Shown: positions 23,303-26,847 of the stretch, one piece after another
Numbering within the stretch: the first letter of the stretch is position 1
Layout: each line of letters starts with the position of its first letter
Assembly (NCBI GenBank): GCA_964614525.1
Contig: CAZTPA010000040.1
Location: 1-26,847 of the forward strand
From: PWND01 sp964614525
Lineage (GTDB): Bacteria > Bacteroidota > Bacteroidia > Bacteroidales > UBA7960
Direction of reading: 5' to 3'
DNA length: 26,847 nucleotides
Made by a program: the position numbers and the translations under genes
Notes under the pieces: generated by a model
Databases searched by the model: none
What the model was told of the DNA's origin: nothing
Seen by the model: only the letters and a program-made list of their open reading frames with translations

Positions 23303-24160
23303 ATGCGTTATATAATCATTGCAATTGTTGTATTACTGGGATTATCTATTTCAGCATGCAAGTATTTTAAATCAGAACCTGATGATGAAAAAATTGTGGC
23401 CAGGGTTTATGATTCTTACTTATTAATGTCTGAACTTGAAAGTGTTATTGAACCCGAAGTTTCTCCCCAGGATAGTGCTACTATTGCTCAAAGATATATT
23501 GACAGCTGGATTAAACAGCAAATCTTTCTGGCCGAGGCAAAGAATAATTTGGAACCGGAAAAAATGAATTTTGACAAGAAAATTCAAGACTATAAGAATT
23601 CATTAATTATTTTCACTTTTGAAACAGAATATATAAATAATAACCTCGATACTGTCATTAATGATGAACAAATTTCTGAATATTATGAAAATAATAAAAG
23701 TGATTTCAAATTGAAAGAGAATATTGTCATGGCATCTTATGTTAAAGTTTCTCTTGATGTTGAGGATCAAAATACAGTTAGAAAATTGATTCGATCTGAT
23801 GATCCTGAGGACAGAGACAAACTGGAAGAGTATTGTGTGCAAAATGCCGCCGGATATTTTCTTGATAATAAGTCCTGGCTCTTGTTTAATGACATTTTGA
23901 GAAATATCCCAATTGATGTTCACAACCAGGACAACTTTCTACGGAATAACAAAATGATTGAAATATCAGATGATTTCTACCGTTATTTCCTTTATATTAA
24001 TGACTATATGCTCGAAGACAATGTGTCGCCTCTGGCATTTGAAGAAAAAAATATACGAAATATTCTTATTAATAAAAGAAAGCATAAGCTTATAAATGAC
24101 TTTCGTGCAAAGTTGTATAAAGATGCTCTGAGAGATAATAACTTTGAGGTTTTTCCCTGA
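23303..24160 (+). CDS. Lipoprotein, SurA-N/PpiC-like periplasmic protein of unclear activity
   Basis: A 285-residue lipoprotein: a hydrophobic leader, then the lipobox SISA-C19. The mature part is mostly helical and acidic. The first half resembles the SurA N-terminal chaperone fold (VYDSYLLMSELESV, then QRYIDSWIKQQIFLAEA), and a NDEQISEYYENNKSDFKL segment is the linker typically found before a parvulin domain. The parvulin domain itself is not recognisable, so isomerase activity is doubtful. It sits between two clear parvulin proteins (63 bases after the first, 70 before the SurA-like gene), which strongly suggests a shared envelope-protein folding job. The family is known mainly as a conserved Bacteroidota gene in this location. 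Confidence 0.72.
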   Translation: MRYIIIAIVVLLGLSISACKYFKSEPDDEKIVARVYDSYLLMSELESVIEPEVSPQDSATIAQRYIDSWIKQQIFLAEAKNNLEPEKMNFDKKIQDYKNSLIIFTFETEYINNNLDTVINDEQISEYYENNKSDFKLKENIVMASYVKVSLDVEDQNTVRKLIRSDDPEDRDKLEEYCVQNAAGYFLDNKSWLLFNDILRNIPIDVHNQDNFLRNNKMIEISDDFYRYFLYINDYMLEDNVSPLAFEEKNIRNILINKRKHKLINDFRAKLYKDALRDNNFEVFP

Positions 24161-24230
24161 TAATGATTTAACTGATAAAACAAATAGTACATTACGAAAT
24201 ATGTTGATATAAAATTTAAAAATAATATTT

Positions 24231-25577
24231 ATGACAAATAATAGAATTGTAGTTTTATTTATCGCTTTCTTTACTTTAATTTTTTCAAATGTAAATGGGC
24301 AAGAAAAAGTTGTTATTGATGAAGTCATTGCTGTTGTGGGTAATTCTTCTGTCCTTGAATCAGAACTGATTTCTGAAAAGAAACAACTCGATGCTCAAGG
24401 TGTTTCTTTGGGAAATCAACCCTATTGCCAATTATTAAATGATATTCTGTACCAAAAATTACTATATAATCAAGCAATAATTGATAGTATTGAAGTTGGT
24501 GATATGCAAGTGGAGCAGGAACTGGAAAGAAGAATAAGGTTTTTTATTCAACAAATTGGTTCCAGAGACAAACTCGAAGAATATTACGGAATGAGTATCG
24601 ATGAGATAAAAGATGATTTTCGTGATATGATTAAAGAACAGCTTATTAGTCAATCAATGGAGCAGGAAATTAGCAAGGATATTCGCGTTTCTCCCGCTGA
24701 AGTTAATGCGTATTTTAATAGCCTGAATCCGGATAGTATCCCAATTGTCGAAATGGAATTGCAATTAGCGCATATTGTTAAAAAACCTGAGATCAGACAA
24801 GAGGAAATTGAACGTATTAAACAAAATTTATTGGAATACAGAGAACGTATTTTAAAAGGAGAAAGCTTTAATACCCTGGCTATACTTTATTCTGATGACA
24901 GTGGCTCTGCCAGAAAAGGCGGTGAACTGGGCTTTTATGGTAGGGGAGAATTATTCCCTGAATTTGAAGCCGCTGCTTTTAATCTTAAGCCCGGAGAAGT
25001 TTCTGATGTGGTTGAAACTCAGGCCGGATACCATATTATTCAATTAATAGAAAGAAGAGGTGAACAGATAAATGTTCGACATATTCTTATGCAACCTCAA
25101 ATAAATCCATCTGACCTTGCTAAAGCAAAAAATGAACTGGATAGCATTAAAACTTTAATAAATAACGGTGAGATGACATTTGCTGATGCTGCACGTGAAT
25201 TCTCTGACGATCCCGGGAAAATGAATAATGGCCTTATTATTAATCCATATACTAATACTACCAGATTTAAAAGTGAAGAGATGGAACAAAATCTGTTTTT
25301 TGTAATTGACAAACTGGAGGAAGGTGAGATTTCTAAACCTATTCCTATGCAAACAGAAGATGGAGACCAAGCATATAGAATTGTGAAGGTAGTAGAAAGA
25401 GTGGAGCCGCACCCGGCTTCAATAAAAGAGGATTATGACTTCATTCATCAAATTGTTTTGAGCAAAAAGAAAAGTGAAGCTATTTATAATTGGATTAAGA
25501 ATAAAAAGAAATCTACCTATGTTTTTATTCATCCGAAATACCACTATTGTACTTTTGATATTAATTGGGTAGAATAA
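24231..25577 (+). CDS. SurA-like periplasmic chaperone / peptidyl-prolyl isomerase
   Basis: A 448-residue exported protein. The signal peptide is residues 1-23 (ending VNG-Q). The SurA N-terminal domain follows: VVIDEVIAVVGNSSVLESELI at about 27-47 is the hallmark. Parvulin domain 1 runs about 174-276 (LQLAHIVKKPE, ESFNTLAILYSDDSGSA, GYHIIQLIERR) and domain 2 about 280-390 (NVRHILMQPQ, TFADAAREFSDDPGK, AYRIVKV). Length and domain order match E. coli SurA (428 residues). It should escort unfolded outer-membrane proteins across the periplasm and isomerise prolines. It is the third of three adjacent chaperone-type genes and is followed after 24 bases by moxR. A gene symbol is withheld because several SurA paralogues occur in this group. 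Confidence 0.9.
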   Translation: MTNNRIVVLFIAFFTLIFSNVNGQEKVVIDEVIAVVGNSSVLESELISEKKQLDAQGVSLGNQPYCQLLNDILYQKLLYNQAIIDSIEVGDMQVEQELERRIRFFIQQIGSRDKLEEYYGMSIDEIKDDFRDMIKEQLISQSMEQEISKDIRVSPAEVNAYFNSLNPDSIPIVEMELQLAHIVKKPEIRQEEIERIKQNLLEYRERILKGESFNTLAILYSDDSGSARKGGELGFYGRGELFPEFEAAAFNLKPGEVSDVVETQAGYHIIQLIERRGEQINVRHILMQPQINPSDLAKAKNELDSIKTLINNGEMTFADAAREFSDDPGKMNNGLIINPYTNTTRFKSEEMEQNLFFVIDKLEEGEISKPIPMQTEDGDQAYRIVKVVERVEPHPASIKEDYDFIHQIVLSKKKSEAIYNWIKNKKKSTYVFIHPKYHYCTFDINWVE

Positions 25578-25601
25578 TAAAAAAAACATAGACTTATTAA
25601 T

Positions 25602-26570
25602 ATGAGTGATTTTAAATCTGATGTTGAAGCAATTGATTCGTTTAAGAAGAAATACGAATTATTTACAAGTGAAATAGGAAAGGTTATTGTTGGACAGGAT
25701 GATGTTATAAAGGATGTGATTATAACAATTTTTTGTAAAGGTCATTGCCTGCTCGTTGGAGTGCCCGGTTTGGCAAAAACTCTTTTGGTGAATACTATTG
25801 CAAGAGTACTGGGACTTAAGTTTAGTAGAATACAGTTTACTCCCGACCTGATGCCCTCTGATATTATCGGTACTGAAATTCTGGATGAAACAAGGAATTT
25901 CAGATTTGTTAAAGGACCTATATTTGCCAATATCCTGCTTGCTGACGAAATTAACAGAACACCGCCAAAAACTCAGTCTGCACTCCTGGAAGCTATGCAG
26001 GAAAGAATTGTTACAACAGGAGGAAAATCTTATTTACTGGAAGATCCCTTTTTTGTTTTGGCTACTCAAAATCCTATTGAACAAGAAGGAACCTATCCTT
26101 TACCTGAAGCACAATTGGATAGATTTATGTTTAATGTTAACCTGGATTATCCTTTGTTTGATCAGGAAGTTTTAGTTGTGAAAAACACTACAGGCTCTTT
26201 TGACCCCAATGTTAATGTTGTTTTAAGTGCTGAGGAAATTGTTTTTTATCAAAATTTAATTAGAAAAATTCCAGTTCCTGATAATGTAGTTGAGTATGCT
26301 GTTAAATTAGCCGCAAAAACAAGACCCGGAAATCCATTGGCTAATAAATGGGCTAATGATTACATAAGTTGGGGAGCCGGCCCCAGAGCAAGTCAGTATC
26401 TCATTATTGGAGCCAAATGCCATGCTGCTATCAATGGAAAGTATTCGCCGGATATCGAAGATGTGAATGCTATCGCTTTCTCTATCTTAAGACATAGAAT
26501 AGTTAGGAATTATATTGCAGAGGCTGAAGGTATTTCTACAGAAGATATCGTCAAAAATCTTATGGAATAA
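25602..26570 (+). CDS. MoxR-family AAA+ ATPase
   Basis: A 322-residue cytosolic AAA+ ATPase of the MoxR/RavA class. Walker A is GVPGLAKT (53-60). Walker B is ILLADEINRTPPKTQSALLEAMQE (about 111-134; key acids D-E). Then come the sensor-1 FVLATQNPIEQEGTYPLPEAQ segment and the GAGPRASQYLI sensor-2 region. The start fits the family (IGKVIVGQDDVI at about 25-36). MoxR ATPases act as chaperones that insert metals or assemble complexes, usually with a downstream DUF58/von Willebrand protein. Here no such partner follows; instead a promoter region begins. It lies 24 bases after the SurA-like gene and ends the guaB-to-moxR run. Confidence 0.94.
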   Translation: MSDFKSDVEAIDSFKKKYELFTSEIGKVIVGQDDVIKDVIITIFCKGHCLLVGVPGLAKTLLVNTIARVLGLKFSRIQFTPDLMPSDIIGTEILDETRNFRFVKGPIFANILLADEINRTPPKTQSALLEAMQERIVTTGGKSYLLEDPFFVLATQNPIEQEGTYPLPEAQLDRFMFNVNLDYPLFDQEVLVVKNTTGSFDPNVNVVLSAEEIVFYQNLIRKIPVPDNVVEYAVKLAAKTRPGNPLANKWANDYISWGAGPRASQYLIIGAKCHAAINGKYSPDIEDVNAIAFSILRHRIVRNYIAEAEGISTEDIVKNLME

Positions 26571-26770
26571 CTAAAATAATTATTAACAATCTGAATTTTT
26601 TTTGTGAAAAATCAATTCAAATTTATTAATTTTGTATTCTGTTTCTTTGAAGAAGTTTTCGCAATCTGTTACCAAATAATTCATTTGTCTTTTATTTGAA
26701 ATTATTTTCTGCCTGATTATATTGAACTTCAGGACAATAACAAATTTGTGTAAAAAAAGTAAAAAAACTT

Positions 26771-26801
26771 CTTGTATAAAACAAAAAAGTATTTACCTTT
26801 G
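26771..26801 (+). promoter_or_regulatory. Strong Bacteroidota promoter (TTG-N19-TACCTTTG)
   Basis: CTTG (26771-26774), a 19-base spacer and TACCTTTG (26794-26801) followed by CAC make a near-ideal Bacteroidota housekeeping promoter, of the type seen before stable RNA operons. Transcription should begin at about 26806-26808. Confidence 0.7.
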
Positions 26802-26804
26802 CAC

Positions 26805-26824
26805 TCCCCAAAGACAATAGGGGA
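26805..26824 (+). promoter_or_regulatory. Hairpin at the predicted start of the stable-RNA transcript
   Basis: TCCCC (26805-26809), a 10-base loop and GGGGA (26820-26824) form a GC-rich hairpin right at the predicted 5' end, followed by an A-rich stretch and CTTTGAA. Leader hairpins of this type are plausible parts of rRNA antitermination or processing signals. There is no T-run, so it is not a terminator. Confidence 0.5.
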
Positions 26825-26847
26825 AAAACAAAAAGATCTTTGAATAA

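Larger units (their letters stand above)
26571..26847 (+). promoter_or_regulatory. Right-edge promoter/leader region, probably of an rRNA operon
   Basis: There is no coding sequence in these 277 bases. Two TAnnTTTG elements are visible: TAATTTTG at 26627-26634 (TTTG at 26601-26604, spacer 22) and TACCTTTG at 26794-26801. Downstream of the second are a GC hairpin and the sequence GATCTTTGAATAA, which resembles the boxA-like leader in front of Bacteroidota 16S rRNA genes. Tandem promoters fit an rRNA operon that begins just beyond the window. No rRNA or tRNA sequence itself is seen. Confidence 0.6.

Noticed and set aside
1..26847. CRISPR arrays, insertion sequences, prophage or tRNA genes
   Set aside because: No regularly spaced repeats, transposase-like proteins, integrase or tRNA cloverleaf were seen on either strand.

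Overview
The window reads as chromosomal DNA of an anaerobic or microaerophilic Bacteroidota, most likely from the Bacteroidales/Marinilabiliales side. The evidence is an AT-rich sequence, TAnnTTTG-type promoter elements, start codons that mostly lack a Shine-Dalgarno sequence, a secreted protein ending in a gliding-motility/T9SS type-B C-terminal domain, an OstA-like protein paired with two M16 peptidases, and a guaB-PpiC-lipoprotein-SurA-MoxR gene run. The genus cannot be fixed from this sequence.

Left part (1-2600): a small DCC-type thiol-disulfide oxidoreductase, ornithine aminotransferase (rocD) with its own terminator, and a convergent acyl-CoA thioesterase.

The most interesting part (2600-8800) is one dense plus-strand cluster. 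In order it holds a DUF134 HTH/zinc-ribbon regulator, a NifX-fold protein, two small DUF5320-type proteins, a second NifX-fold protein, two adjacent MinD-like ATPases each with an inserted two-cluster ferredoxin module, a cob(I)alamin adenosyltransferase, a methionine gamma-lyase-like PLP enzyme, and a cysteine-free Mrp-family ATPase. The parts list (NifX-fold proteins, paired MinD-ferredoxin ATPases, Mrp) matches the anaerobe-specific 'orange protein' (ORP) complex of Desulfovibrio. Here it has a different regulator and two added enzyme genes. The promoter facing the cluster contains a perfect AATGAAC-N4-GTTCATT palindrome, repeated downstream as a degenerate half, which looks like an operator. 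The cluster ends at a strong bidirectional terminator.

Middle (8878-13706): a predicted lipoprotein Mn-type superoxide dismutase and a membrane-anchored triple helix-hairpin-helix protein on the minus strand, then two adjacent Na+-coupled amino-acid transporters (SNF and AGCS families) on the plus strand.

Right part (13855-26570): an envelope-directed plus-strand run. It holds an OstA-like protein, an M16 peptidase with an intact zinc site, an M16 homologue without one, a secreted CHU_C-domain protein, then guaB, three periplasmic parvulin/SurA-type chaperone genes, and a MoxR AAA+ ATPase. The last 277 bases have no gene but carry tandem TAnnTTTG promoters, a GC hairpin and a CTTTGAA-like leader motif. 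The window probably stops just before a ribosomal RNA operon.
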